Below are positions 28,526 to 37,991 of a stretch of 64,000 bases of DNA, one piece after another (the first letter of the stretch is position 1; every line of letters starts with the position of its first letter). Under the pieces are notes generated by a model that saw only the letters and a program-made list of their open reading frames with translations, was not told where the DNA came from and ran no database searches. Source of the DNA: Herbaspirillum sp. (lineage in GTDB: Bacteria > Pseudomonadota > Gammaproteobacteria > Burkholderiales > Burkholderiaceae_D); the NCBI RefSeq assembly GCF_017744395.1, contig NZ_JAGIBI010000002.1, positions 372,001 to 436,000 on the forward strand. The letters run 5' to 3'. Made by a program: the position numbers and the translations under genes.

Positions 28526-29842
28526 ATGACCACCGCAACCACCACCGCCGCTGCCGCAAGCGGCGCCAACGAGCAGGCCAAGGACGGCCTGTACAAGAAA
28601 GTCTTCTGGCGCATCATGCCGTTCCTGATGCTGTGCTACGTGATCGCTTATCTCGATCGCGTCAACGTCGGCTTCGCCAAGCTGCAGATGTCGGCCGACC
28701 TCGGCTTCTCGGAAACCGTGTTCGGCCTGGGCGCCGGCCTGTTCTTCATCGGCTACTTCCTGTTCGAAGTGCCGTCCAACATCCTGATGCATAAGGTCGG
28801 CGCGCGCATCTGGATCGCCCGCATCATGATCACCTGGGGCATCCTCTCGGCCGTGTTCATGTTCGTGCAGAACGCGACCCAGTTCTATATCCTGCGCTTC
28901 CTGCTGGGCCTGGCCGAGGCCGGCTTCTATCCCGGCATCATCCTGTACCTGACCTACTGGTTCCCGTCGCACCGCCGCGCCAAGGTGATCGCGGTGTTCA
29001 TGTCCGGCATCCCGGTGGCCGGCATCCTGGGCAACCCGCTGTCGGGCTGGATCATGGACGCGTTCCACCAGAACGGCGGCCTGGAAGGCTGGCAGTGGAT
29101 GTTCCTGATCGAAGCGATCCCGGCCGTGCTGATCGGCCTGGTGACGCTGCTGTACCTGGACAACGACGTCAAGAGCGCCAAGTGGCTGAGCGATGACGAG
29201 AAGAAGATGCTGCAAGCCGACATCGACGGCGACCAGAAGGGCAAGGAAAGCGGCCACGGCTTCGGCGCCATCGTCAAGGATGGCCGCGTATGGCTGATGT
29301 GCCTGATCTACTTCGCCTTCGTCATGGGCCAATACGGCCTGACGCTGTGGATGCCGACCCTGGTCAAGGCCACCGGCGTCGTCGGCAACCTGCAGATCGG
29401 CCTGCTGTCGGCGATCCCGTTCGGCTGCGCCATCGTCGCCATGAACCTGATCGGCCGCAGCGCCGACCGCATGCGCGAGCGCCGCTGGCACCTGGTGGTG
29501 CCGGCCATGATGGGTTGCGTGGGCTTCATCGGCGCCGCCATGTTCGCCGACAACACCGCGATCTCGATCGCCGCGCTGTCGCTGGCCGCCGCCGGCGTGC
29601 TGACCTGCGCGCCGCTGTTCTGGTCGCTGCCGACTTCGTTCCTGTCGGGCGCCGCCGCTGCCGTAGGCATCGCCGCCATCAACTCGGTGGGCAACCTGGC
29701 CGGCTTCGTCAGCCCGTACCTGATCGGCTACTTCAAGGACCTGACCAAGAGCAATGCGACCGGCATGTACATGCTGGCCGTGATGCTGGTGGTGGGCGCC
29801 ATCGCGACACTGGTGACCAAGCCCAACGTGGTCAACAAGTAA
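28526..29842 (+). CDS. MFS transporter of the anion:cation symporter type, likely for four-carbon sugar acids
   Basis: This integral membrane protein of 438 residues has about twelve membrane helices. Its N-terminal half has ILCYVIAYLDRVNVGFAKLQ-type sequence, FEVPSNILMHKVGARIWIAR after helix 2, and the segment GLAEAGFYPGIILYLTYWFP, typical of the ACS (anion:cation symporter) family of organic acid carriers. It is placed between otnC and otnI, so import of threonate or erythronate is the natural proposal. Substrate is inferred from neighbours. Confidence 0.9.
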   Translation: MTTATTTAAAASGANEQAKDGLYKKVFWRIMPFLMLCYVIAYLDRVNVGFAKLQMSADLGFSETVFGLGAGLFFIGYFLFEVPSNILMHKVGARIWIARIMITWGILSAVFMFVQNATQFYILRFLLGLAEAGFYPGIILYLTYWFPSHRRAKVIAVFMSGIPVAGILGNPLSGWIMDAFHQNGGLEGWQWMFLIEAIPAVLIGLVTLLYLDNDVKSAKWLSDDEKKMLQADIDGDQKGKESGHGFGAIVKDGRVWLMCLIYFAFVMGQYGLTLWMPTLVKATGVVGNLQIGLLSAIPFGCAIVAMNLIGRSADRMRERRWHLVVPAMMGCVGFIGAAMFADNTAISIAALSLAAAGVLTCAPLFWSLPTSFLSGAAAAVGIAAINSVGNLAGFVSPYLIGYFKDLTKSNATGMYMLAVMLVVGAIATLVTKPNVVNK

Positions 29843-29917
29843 TATTTCCGTAAAATCCGGGCATGGCCGGTTCCGGTTGCCGGGGCCGGCCGCACCTCAA
29901 CATTCAAGGAGCACACG

Positions 29918-30721
29918 ATGCTGCGTTTTGCCGCCAACCTGAGCATGATGTATGCCGAACACGATTTCCTGGACCGTTTCGCCGCCGCGGCGAAGGATGG
30001 CTTCCCGGGCGTCGAATTCCTGTTCCCGTACGATTACCAGCCTGAGGAAATCAAGTCGCGCCTGGACGCCAACGGCCTGACCCAAGCGCTGTTCAACGCG
30101 CCGCCGGGAGACTGGGCCGCCGGCGAACGCGGCATCGCCTCGCTGCCGGGCCGCGAAGACGAATTCAAGCGCAGCATCGAGACCGCGCTGAAGTACGCCT
30201 CGGTGATCGGCAACAAGACGCTGCACGTGATGGCCGGCCTGATCAAGCCGGGCCAGGACCGCGCCAAGCACCGCGCCGTGTACGTGGACAACCTGTCGTA
30301 CGCCGCGCACCAGGCGGAGTCGGCCGGCATCACCGTGGTGATCGAGCCGATCAACACCCGCAACATCCCCGGTTTCTTCCTGAACCGCCAGGACGATGCG
30401 CAAGCCATCTGCGCCGAGATCGGCGCAGAGAACCTGAAGGTGCAGTTCGATTGCTATCACTGCCAGATCGTCGAAGGCGACGTCGCCGTGAAGTTGAAGC
30501 GCGACATGGCCGGCATCGGCCACATCCAGATCGCCGGCGTGCCCGAGCGCCATGAGCCGGATGTGGGCGAACTGAACTATCCCTACCTGCTCAAGCTGAT
30601 CGATACGCTCGGTTACCAGGGCTGGATCGGCTGCGAATACAACCCCGCCGGCGCCACATCGGCCGGCCTGGGGTGGCTCAAGGCGATCGCTGCCCAGGGA
30701 CTGACCCAGTTGAAGGCTTGA
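29918..30721 (+). CDS. otnI: OtnI, 2-oxo-tetronate isomerase (Hyi family)
   Basis: This TIM-barrel isomerase of 267 residues belongs to the hydroxypyruvate isomerase family. Its N-terminus ([20 protein letters not shown]) and the segments [17 protein letters not shown] and [14 protein letters not shown] contain the catalytic glutamate and metal-binding residues. In this pathway it would interconvert 2-oxo- and 3-oxo-tetronate, linking ltnD to otnK. Hydroxypyruvate isomerase is the alternative by homology; context favours OtnI. It ends at a strong terminator. Confidence 0.92.
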   Translation: MLRFAANLSMMYAEHDFLDRFAAAAKDGFPGVEFLFPYDYQPEEIKSRLDANGLTQALFNAPPGDWAAGERGIASLPGREDEFKRSIETALKYASVIGNKTLHVMAGLIKPGQDRAKHRAVYVDNLSYAAHQAESAGITVVIEPINTRNIPGFFLNRQDDAQAICAEIGAENLKVQFDCYHCQIVEGDVAVKLKRDMAGIGHIQIAGVPERHEPDVGELNYPYLLKLIDTLGYQGWIGCEYNPAGATSAGLGWLKAIAAQGLTQLKA

Positions 30722-30760
30722 TCGAGGTAGTTGCCATCAGGCCGCATACGGGCCACAAAC

Positions 30761-30792
30761 AAAAAGCGGAACGCATATACGTTCCGCTTTTT
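30761..30792 (+). terminator. Rho-independent terminator of the otn operon
   Basis: A perfect 13-base stem (30761-30773 with 30780-30792) is followed by further T residues. It lies 39 bases after the otnI stop. Confidence 0.9.
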
Positions 30793-31213
30793 TTATGCAT
30801 CAGAGAGGCGCGCTGGTGCTGCCGGCATCATGCGGGCGCGTTGCCATACGGCCGACGCCAGCCGGCGAAGGAGATCCGCAGTCGTCAGCGCTGGCGCAAC
30901 ATGTTAAGCTTGCGGCTTCAACATGACTCGCTCGCGGTTCGCTCTGATGGAGACGGTTTTGTACAGGCATCCTCAAATGCCGGAGACAAGAATCGGACAG
31001 GCAGTTGAATCCGGCAGGCGCATTGAGCCAAGCTTAGTGCCAGACCTTTCGGGGCAGCCGGTTCCGGCGCCCTCGAAGCCGGTAGTCTGAAATCCCCAAG
31101 TTCATGCAGACACGCGCAATTGGCGACGAAAGTACGCTTTTGCCGTCGCATCCTGCATGGCCATTGTGCAAGCCTGGGGAACGGATCTCACTTCATCAAA
31201 CACGGATTAGACA
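30793..31213. other. Gap upstream of mqo
   Basis: These 421 bases have no convincing gene and no clear operator. The mqo promoter should lie here; no unambiguous -35/-10 pair was recognised. Confidence 0.4.
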
Positions 31214-32863
31214 ATGTTGAAAAAATCCTTCCTGGCATTGCTGGGATTTGTATTTGCGCTGGTGCTGGCACCGGCTTCGCAGGCAGCCGACGTCAAGAAA
31301 GTCGACGTGCTGCTGATTGGCGGCGGCATCATGAGCTCCACGCTGGCGGTCTGGCTCAATGAGCTGGAGCCGGGCTGGTCGATGGAAATGGTCGAGCGCC
31401 TCGACGGTGTCGCCCAGGAAAGCTCCAACGGCTGGAACAATGCCGGTACCGGCCACTCGGCGTTGGCCGAGCTGAACTACACGCCGGAGAACAAGGACGG
31501 CAAGATCGAGATCGCCAAGGCCATCGAGATCAACGAAGCCTTCCAGATCTCGCGCCAGTTCTGGGCCTGGCAGGTCAGGCACAGCGTGCTGAAGAATCCG
31601 CGCTCCTTCATCAACTCGACTCCGCACATGAGTTTCATCTGGGGCGACGAGAACGTGGCTTACCTGAAGAAGCGCTATGAAGCGCTGCAGGCCAGCCCGC
31701 TGTTTGCCGGCATGCAGTATTCGGAAGACCACGAACAGATCAAGAAGTGGGTGCCGCTGATGATGGAAGGGCGCGATCCCCGGCAGAAGCTGGCCGCCAC
31801 CTGGACGCCGCTGGGCACCGACGTCAACTTCGGCGAAATCACCCGCCAGTTCGCCGCCTACCTGCAGACCCGCCCCAATTTCACGCTCAAGCTTTCCAGC
31901 GAAGTGCGGGATATCACACGTAATGCCGATGGCACCTGGCGTATCGGCTACAAGAACCTGAAGGACGGCAGCACGACCGAGACCGACGCCAAGTTCGTCT
32001 TTATCGGCGCCGGCGGCGGCGCACTGAAGCTGCTGCAAAAATCGGGCATTCCGGAAGCGCGCGAGTACGCCGGCTTCCCGGTGGGCGGTTCCTTCCTTGT
32101 GACCGACAACCCGGCGGTGGCGGAGCGCCACCTGGCGAAGGCCTACGGCAAGGCTTCGGTCGGCGCGCCGCCGATGTCGGTGCCGCACCTGGATACTCGC
32201 GTATTGGACGGCAAGCGCGTGATCCTGTTCGGCCCCTTCGCCACGTTCTCCACCAAGTTCCTGAAGGAAGGCTCGTACTGGGACCTGTTCTCCAGCACCA
32301 CCACGCACAATGCCTGGCCGATGGTGAAGGTCGGCGTCGCCGAATACCCGCTGGTGGAATACCTGGCCGGCCAGCTGATGCTGTCGGACGACGAGCGCTT
32401 CGCCGCGCTCAAGGAATACTTCCCCAATGCCAAGAAGGAAGACTGGCGCCTGTGGCAAGCCGGCCAGCGCGTGCAGATCATCAAGCGCGATGAAGAGAAG
32501 GGGGGCGTGCTGAGGCTGGGCACCGAGATCGTCGCCGCCAAGGATGGCAGCATCGCCGGTCTGCTGGGCGCTTCGCCGGGGGCATCGACTGCCGCGCCGA
32601 TCATGCTCAGCGTGCTGGAGAAGGTGTTCAAGGACAAGGTCGCCACGCCCGCATGGCAAGCCAAGATCCGCCAGATCGTGCCGAGCTACGGCACCAAGCT
32701 CAACGATCATCCCGACCAGGTCGCCAAGGAGTGGGCTTACACCAGCGACGTGCTGCAACTGGCGCCGCCTCCGGCCATCGCGCCCAAGGCCGGGCAACCT
32801 GACGGCGGCCGCGCCAGCATGAGCAAGCCACAAGAGAAAGCCGCGGCCGACATGGCGTTGTGA
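31214..32863 (+). CDS. mqo: Malate:quinone oxidoreductase
   Basis: This FAD enzyme of 549 residues oxidises malate to oxaloacetate and passes electrons to the quinone pool, as part of the citric acid cycle. The dinucleotide motif is [11 protein letters not shown], followed by family segments [35 protein letters not shown] and [15 protein letters not shown]. The first ~25 residues form a hydrophobic signal-like stretch (ending SQAAD); enterobacterial Mqo has a similar N-terminus, and the tail KAAADMAL resembles its C-terminus. It is single, with its own terminator. Confidence 0.96.
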   Translation: MLKKSFLALLGFVFALVLAPASQAADVKKVDVLLIGGGIMSSTLAVWLNELEPGWSMEMVERLDGVAQESSNGWNNAGTGHSALAELNYTPENKDGKIEIAKAIEINEAFQISRQFWAWQVRHSVLKNPRSFINSTPHMSFIWGDENVAYLKKRYEALQASPLFAGMQYSEDHEQIKKWVPLMMEGRDPRQKLAATWTPLGTDVNFGEITRQFAAYLQTRPNFTLKLSSEVRDITRNADGTWRIGYKNLKDGSTTETDAKFVFIGAGGGALKLLQKSGIPEAREYAGFPVGGSFLVTDNPAVAERHLAKAYGKASVGAPPMSVPHLDTRVLDGKRVILFGPFATFSTKFLKEGSYWDLFSSTTTHNAWPMVKVGVAEYPLVEYLAGQLMLSDDERFAALKEYFPNAKKEDWRLWQAGQRVQIIKRDEEKGGVLRLGTEIVAAKDGSIAGLLGASPGASTAAPIMLSVLEKVFKDKVATPAWQAKIRQIVPSYGTKLNDHPDQVAKEWAYTSDVLQLAPPPAIAPKAGQPDGGRASMSKPQEKAAADMAL

Positions 32864-32925
32864 GCGTGATGGTTTAGGGCCTGTTCACAGGCTTGTCGAG
32901 TAACAGCAAGGGCCGCCAGGCCGTG

Positions 32926-32958
32926 ATGCCGTTCAGTGAATAGCTGAACGGCATTTTC
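32926..32958 (+). terminator. Terminator of mqo
   Basis: An eleven-base stem (32926-32936 with 32944-32954) is followed by a short T run. Confidence 0.75.
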
Positions 32959-33123
32959 ATTTGTGCTGTTGAAATGCGGCGTCGCCGGCCCCGATGTGCC
33001 GTTGCGCCCGATCGATATGCATTGGCGCAAGCTGGTCAGTACCACGATAAAAAAATACAACAAATGCCATTTTAATTTTTTGATCCCATCTAAAAAATTG
33101 CTTCTATCCACAAAGGAGAAGTC

Positions 33124-33144
33124 ATGGGGAATCAGAAGCTTTAA
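33124..33144 (+). CDS. Possible six-codon leader peptide in the porin leader
   Basis: The frame ATG-GGG-AAT-CAG-AAG-CTT-TAA encodes MGNQKL. It has an excellent ribosome site, AAAGGAGAA (33113-33121), close before its ATG. GGAGAA there can also pair with TTCTCC at 33148-33153. It lies 60 bases before the porin start. It may tune porin translation; it could also be chance. No known leader was recognised. Confidence 0.35.
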   Translation: MGNQKL

Positions 33145-33203
33145 TGTTTCTCCATCCGACTGAAGTACGGATCCTCAAGACTATTTTTATAGAAGGATGT
33201 CAA

Positions 33204-34394
33204 ATGAAAAAATCACTGCTGGCACTGGCCGTCCTTGGCGCATTCGCAGGTGCTGCTCAAGCACAAAGCTCCGTTACCATCTACGGTATCGTTGATACTG
33301 GCGTTGTTTACCAAAGCAAAGTCGCCACCGGCGGCGGTAACACTGGCAGCAAGTTCAGCCTGAACTCGGGCGTCGTCCAAGGTTCGCGTATCGGCTTCAA
33401 GGGCGTTGAAGATCTGGGCGGCGGCCTGTCGGCCGTGTTCAACCTGGAGGCCGGTTTCAACAACGATACCGGCGGCCTGCAAGGCTCCGATGCGGCGACT
33501 TCCTCCAACCTGTTCCGCCGCAAGTCGGTGGTCGGCCTGGCCGGCGGTTTCGGTACCGTGCTGCTGGGGCGCCAGACTGACTTCGCCGACACCATTTCCG
33601 CCTACACCTCGGTTGCCGACTTCGGCGGCTGGACCGGTAACGTCGGCCACAACCTGGACCGCCTGGAAGGCACCCGCACCAACAACTCGATTTCCTACAC
33701 CACCAACAACCTGAGCGGCTTCACCGGTAACCTGATCTATGGCTTCGGCGAAACCGCTGGCAAGACTTCCGCCGGCCAGTCCTTCGGCGCGGGCGTGAAG
33801 TACGACAACGGCCCGCTGGGCCTGGGCTTGAACTACTACCAGTCCAAGGCCAACGGCACCGCCTTCTCGTCGGATACCGCCCTGATCCCGTCGTCGAGCA
33901 CCACCGCTTCGGTCAACACCCTGGACGGCACTGCCGGCAACACCGCCTACAAGGGCTGGAACCTGGTGGGTTCGTACCAGTTCGGCCCGGCGCGCGTGTA
34001 CGCCAACTGGTCGCGCGTGAAGCAGGACCTCAATACCCAGGCCAATCTGACCGCCGTCGGCGTCGGCCCGCTGGATACGGTGACCAACCGTACCCTGGCG
34101 CGCGCGAACAAGGCTGACGTGTACGAAATCGGTACCGCCTACTCGCTGAGCCCGTCGCTGAAGCTGCTGGCAGCGGTGGAACACACCCGCGCCCAGTTCG
34201 ACGGCGTGTCGGGCAAGGGCAAGCTGACCCAGTACAACATCGGTACCGACTACTGGCTGTCCAAGCGCACCGACCTGTATGCCTTCCTGGCGTACACGAA
34301 GGGCACCGACATGGTCAACACCGGCGTATCTGACAGCACCGGTGTCGATGGCAACCAGGCAGCCGTGGCCGTGGGTATCCGCCACAAGTTCTGA
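33204..34394 (+). CDS. Gram-negative general porin (Burkholderia/Neisseria type)
   Basis: This outer-membrane porin of 396 residues has a signal peptide ending at residue 20 (AQA before QSSVTIYG). The mature start SSVTIYGIVDTGV and the segment GFKGVEDLGGGLSAVFNLE are typical of the porin_4 family. The chain ends in HKF with a terminal Phe. It forms a trimeric 16-strand channel for small hydrophilic solutes. The start at 33204 has ribosome site AAGGATG. The gene has its own terminator and a long leader, as usual for a major porin. Confidence 0.96.
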   Translation: MKKSLLALAVLGAFAGAAQAQSSVTIYGIVDTGVVYQSKVATGGGNTGSKFSLNSGVVQGSRIGFKGVEDLGGGLSAVFNLEAGFNNDTGGLQGSDAATSSNLFRRKSVVGLAGGFGTVLLGRQTDFADTISAYTSVADFGGWTGNVGHNLDRLEGTRTNNSISYTTNNLSGFTGNLIYGFGETAGKTSAGQSFGAGVKYDNGPLGLGLNYYQSKANGTAFSSDTALIPSSSTTASVNTLDGTAGNTAYKGWNLVGSYQFGPARVYANWSRVKQDLNTQANLTAVGVGPLDTVTNRTLARANKADVYEIGTAYSLSPSLKLLAAVEHTRAQFDGVSGKGKLTQYNIGTDYWLSKRTDLYAFLAYTKGTDMVNTGVSDSTGVDGNQAAVAVGIRHKF

Positions 34395-34440
34395 TGCATT
34401 CGTCGCCCGTTGGGCGACTATGCATGAGCTTTTAAAAACA

Positions 34441-34484
34441 GGGGGCGCCGCATGATTTTCATGCGGTGTCCCTTTTGTTTTTTT
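34441..34484 (+). terminator. Terminator of the porin gene
   Basis: A long hairpin (arms about 34443-34455 and 34459-34472 with small mismatches) is followed by a T-rich run. It lies 46 bases after the porin stop. Confidence 0.8.
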
Positions 34485-35024
34485 ACTCGCGAAGCTACGG
34501 AGATCGATTTTTCATTGCGATATTTTTTGCTCGGGACAAGCACGGCAATACATTCCGGATGAGTTGAAGCTGAGCCGGACGAAGGAGTTTTTCACTCTGC
34601 GCCTGGGCCATTGTTCAGGTGTGTCTTTGCAGTCCTGAACAGTAACCGCGATCTTGTAGCGGCGAATTTCTTAACAAGCATCAGCGATTCGTAATAGTCG
34701 ATTGCGCCATTGAATTTTTGGCGCCGTCCGCTGCCAAAATACCGCAATCGTCAACACCGGCTCTGCCGGAATCTCCGGAAACCCGGAACCGCCACACCCA
34801 ACAGAAGGCCCGACTCGGCATTGTCGCCGACCGATCACCAGGGCACAGAAATCCGACGCAGTGATATGCGCCGGCGGGGGATTCTTTTGTCTTTGATTTT
34901 ACGAATCCAGGCGTCGCCACGACGCCACCTGTTGGAGAGATTTCATGCCTCACCGTCATTGCCTTTTTGTGGATCTCTCCGACGCCCATTCTCATCAAGC
35001 TTACGGAAGCGACAGGTAACCACA
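34485..35024. other. Gap without clear gene before the Sel1-repeat gene
   Basis: About 540 bases hold no gene I trust. The Sel1-gene frame stays open back to 34710, but the extension is Arg/Pro-rich and lacks family character. A minus-strand frame at 34681-35034 is likewise not supported. Confidence 0.45.
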
Positions 35025-36596
35025 ATGGCGACACGCGAAGAACTGGCCGTGATCAAGGCCGCACGAGCAGGCGAATCCAAAGCGCAACTGGCATTGGGCA
35101 GCCGCTACCTTTATGGCGGAACCGGACTGCCCAGAAGCAACGGCACCGCATTCTACTGGCTCAAGCGGGCGGCCCAGCAAGGGGTCGACGACGCCTGGAT
35201 GATGATAGGGCGCAATATCCCTTATGAGCAGGTCAAGGACCTGTCGCCGCCGAGCGAAGCTGCGGTGTGGTACGAGAAGGCGTTCGATGCGGGCGTCACG
35301 CATGCCGGGCTCACATTTGCGCGCCTGGTGCTGGAGAACACGGAACAGTTCGACAGCAACAGTCACGCGAGGGCGATCGGCGCCTTGTCTTTCCTGGCCA
35401 GCAAGGACGACCACCAGGCGCAGTGGCTGCTGGCGCAGCAAATGCAGATGCACGGCCATGACGAGGATAGCGACGGCGCGACCGGGGAGAGGCTCAAGGC
35501 GATGCTGCCTGGCGGCGTCCTCAAGCTGGAAGACCGGTTGATCAGCGAGGCGGCACAGGCAGGCATCGAGCAGGCGCAGTACGCGTTGCTGGACAAGGCC
35601 TGGAAGAAAGCCGATTACGCGGGTTTTGCGCGCGGCGCCGCGGTACTGGTCAAGCGGCTGTTCGAACGCAATGCCGTTGCGGTAGCGCAGATGGAAAAGG
35701 AGGCGGACGTCGCCGGCGGTGTTTCCCTGTCGACCGAGGAGTCGGCCTTGCTGCTGCGGTTTGCGCAATGGCGCCTGCGGGCGCCGAAGCCGGACCTGGT
35801 CGAGATAGAGCATGCCCTGGAGCTGGCCGCCCTGGCCGGCAACACCGAGGCGCAGCTGGAACTGGGCCTGCTCTGCGCCAAGATCGACCGTGAGGGTAAC
35901 CGGGTCTTCATGAAACACGGCCTGGCTAACTTCAAGAAGGCGCTGCACTGGCTGACGCTGGCCGGCGATGGCGGGGCGGCGCCGGCATGGCATGCGCTAG
36001 CCAGAATCTATTCGCGCTCGATCTACTCGCAGCGCAACCTGGAAGTCGCCCTGCGGTACCTGGAAAAGGCCGCGGACATGGGGCTGGTGGAAGCGCAATG
36101 CGAATTCGCGCAGGTCTCCTGGCGCAACCGCCGCGATGACAAGCTCAACGATGTGCGGGCGCTGTACTGGTGGCAACAGGCGGCCGGACAAGGCAACCGG
36201 CAGGCCAGGGAGGCGCTGGAGGCGTTTTCGGCGCGCGCCCATCCCAGCGCCTGGGCCGTGGCCGCCATGGGGCGCCTGGACGACAAATTCAGGAATGCCA
36301 ACCCGTTCCTGAGCGCGCGGGTCGAACTGGCGGCGACGTTCGGCCTGACCAAGCCGGAGGCCTTGCTGATCGACGTGAAGCATGCCGACTACGGCCATTG
36401 CCTGGTGGTCGATATTTGCGACTGCTACGCCAGGAGCAAGCGCCGCCTGGTCGCCATCGAGACCGATGAGCAGCGATCCACATTGAATCGCATCGGCCGC
36501 CTGTTCAGCGATGTCGATTGCAGCTTCAGCGGCCTGGAAGGAAATTACCGGCAGCGGCAATACCGCCTGAAGACGTCGTTTCCCGACATCGCGTAG
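35025..36596 (+). CDS. Sel1-repeat (TPR-like) protein
   Basis: This protein of 523 residues has Sel1-like helical repeats and no signal peptide or membrane segment. A first repeat is near 18-55 (LALGSRYLYGGTGLP, then AFYWLKRAAQQG). A run of repeats spans about 300-400 (WHALARIYSRSIYS, LRYLEKAADMGLVEAQ, LYWWQQAAGQG). The last ~120 residues are different and end with CSFSGLEGNYRQRQY. Such proteins act as scaffolds; no partner is obvious. The ATG at 35025 is chosen over upstream starts because the repeat character begins there. Confidence 0.75.
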   Translation: MATREELAVIKAARAGESKAQLALGSRYLYGGTGLPRSNGTAFYWLKRAAQQGVDDAWMMIGRNIPYEQVKDLSPPSEAAVWYEKAFDAGVTHAGLTFARLVLENTEQFDSNSHARAIGALSFLASKDDHQAQWLLAQQMQMHGHDEDSDGATGERLKAMLPGGVLKLEDRLISEAAQAGIEQAQYALLDKAWKKADYAGFARGAAVLVKRLFERNAVAVAQMEKEADVAGGVSLSTEESALLLRFAQWRLRAPKPDLVEIEHALELAALAGNTEAQLELGLLCAKIDREGNRVFMKHGLANFKKALHWLTLAGDGGAAPAWHALARIYSRSIYSQRNLEVALRYLEKAADMGLVEAQCEFAQVSWRNRRDDKLNDVRALYWWQQAAGQGNRQAREALEAFSARAHPSAWAVAAMGRLDDKFRNANPFLSARVELAATFGLTKPEALLIDVKHADYGHCLVVDICDCYARSKRRLVAIETDEQRSTLNRIGRLFSDVDCSFSGLEGNYRQRQYRLKTSFPDIA

Positions 36597-36623
36597 CGGG
36601 GATGTTCCTGTGCCGTGGAGGCG

Positions 36624-36653
36624 CAAAAAAACGGCGCATGGAACATGCGCCGT
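36624..36653 (-). terminator. Terminator of the second porin gene
   Basis: A perfect ten-base stem (36631-36640 with 36644-36653) is followed on the minus strand by seven T residues. It may also act weakly for the convergent Sel1 gene. Confidence 0.85.
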
Positions 36654-36690
36654 AACCTCAAAGACTATTTCAAGCAAGGAGATGCGGGAT

Positions 36691-37830
36691 TCAGAAGCGG
36701 GTACGCATACCCACCGCAAGTTCGGTCTGGTTCTTGAAACCGTTGGCGGAGCCGACGCGATAATCGCCGGTGAGCTTCATGTAGTCGGCGGCGACGTACA
36801 GTTCGGTGCGCTTGGAGAGGTGGTAGAACATCGATGCGTACAGCGTCGATTTCTTGCCTGAGCTGGTTGCGGTCGAACCCGATGCGTCGCTGTAGGCGTT
36901 GAGCGTGGAATCGCCGGCCTTGTTCAAGGCCGCATTGCTGGCATTCATGACCTGGTAGCCCAGTTCGTAGTCCATCACGCCTTGCGGCGTCAGCTTGGTC
37001 GAGACGGTCCAGGCATTGTCGGTACGCTTGCCCAGCGCGCCTTGTTCGGCGGTGTAACGGAAGTAGCCGGCATTGAGGCGCACCAGCTTGTTGAGGAAGT
37101 AGCTGCCGCCCAGGGAGTAGGACTTGTGCTTTTCCGTGGTGGCGTCGACCTTGTTGTTGACGTTGGCTTCGTTGTAGAAGCCCGACACCAGGTAGCTGCT
37201 GCCGTTGTAGCCGAGCGCCAGCGACTTGGTGGAGCCGGAGTTGAGGGAGCCGGCGACTTCGCCGAACTGGTAGCCGGCGCCGGCGACGATGCCGTTGTTG
37301 AAGACTTTCTTCCAGACCAGGCCGTTATCGTAACGGGTACCCGTTGCGCTGCCGGCGTAGAAGATCATCTGCTTGAAGTTGTTGTTGTTGGTGAAGCCGC
37401 CTTCTTCGTAACCCAGCGCCTCGGAGCCGTAGGCGTCGCCATAGATCTGCGCGAAGTCGCGCGCCAGCGTGTTCTGGCGACCCAGGGTTACCTGGCCGAA
37501 GGTGTTCTTGTCTGCGAGGCCGACCCACGAATCGCGGTTGAACAGCACGCCCGGGGTATCCATTTCGCCGGTGCCGACCACGAATTCCGCTTCCAGCTTG
37601 AAGATGGCGCTCATGCCGCCGCCCAGGTCTTCATTGCCCTTGAAGCCGAGCCGGTTGCCGCTGAAGTAGGCGGTCGAGATGCCGGTCAGGCGGTGGCCGC
37701 TGGCGTCGGCATTGTTCTTGGTGCTGATGGTGGCATCGATCAAGCCATAGATGGTCACGCTCGATTGCGCCTGTGCGCTGCCGACGCCCAGCAGGGCGAG
37801 TGCTGCCATTCCGGCAATTTTGGTCTTCAT
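36691..37830 (-). CDS. Gram-negative general porin, second copy
   Basis: This porin of 379 residues has a signal peptide ending at residue 21 (AQA) and the mature start QSSVTIYGLIDATI. GFKGNEDLGGGMSAIFKLE follows as in the other porin, and the chain ends in RTRF. It is only moderately like the 33204-34394 porin, so it is a paralogue, not a recent duplicate. It lies 161 bases downstream of the sensor kinase gene on the same strand, so the adjacent two-component system could control it. Confidence 0.95.
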   Translation of the reverse strand: MKTKIAGMAALALLGVGSAQAQSSVTIYGLIDATISTKNNADASGHRLTGISTAYFSGNRLGFKGNEDLGGGMSAIFKLEAEFVVGTGEMDTPGVLFNRDSWVGLADKNTFGQVTLGRQNTLARDFAQIYGDAYGSEALGYEEGGFTNNNNFKQMIFYAGSATGTRYDNGLVWKKVFNNGIVAGAGYQFGEVAGSLNSGSTKSLALGYNGSSYLVSGFYNEANVNNKVDATTEKHKSYSLGGSYFLNKLVRLNAGYFRYTAEQGALGKRTDNAWTVSTKLTPQGVMDYELGYQVMNASNAALNKAGDSTLNAYSDASGSTATSSGKKSTLYASMFYHLSKRTELYVAADYMKLTGDYRVGSANGFKNQTELAVGMRTRF

Positions 37831-37991
37831 GTGGTGGTCTCCAATTATTCGGGTTTGTTTGCGCTGGGCCGGCTGCAGCCCAGTGGAGCCACTATAAAAT
37901 TTTGATTCTTACGACTGGCTTTCAGTTTTCGCCGCGGCTGTCTTGTTTTCGCAACGAGGTGGCGCGCGATATCAATGCGGCAACCCCGCGC

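Larger units (their letters stand above)
32864..33203. other. Gap and leader upstream of the porin gene
   Basis: This holds the mqo terminator (32926-32958) and an AT-rich promoter area around 33040-33110. A leader with a tiny reading frame (33124-33144) follows, then a small hairpin, ATCCG at 33154-33158 with CGGAT at 33168-33172. Confidence 0.5.

Noticed and set aside
31214-31290. Signal-like N-terminus on Mqo as an anomaly
   Set aside because: Enterobacterial Mqo carries a similar hydrophobic N-terminus, so it is normal for this branch.
31196-32833. Minus-strand open frame of 545 codons
   Set aside because: It lies opposite mqo, whose identity is certain, and has no recognisable domain.
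34681-35034. Minus-strand open frame of 117 codons in the gap before the Sel1 gene
   Set aside because: It has no domain, no ribosome site and overlaps the start of a better-supported gene.
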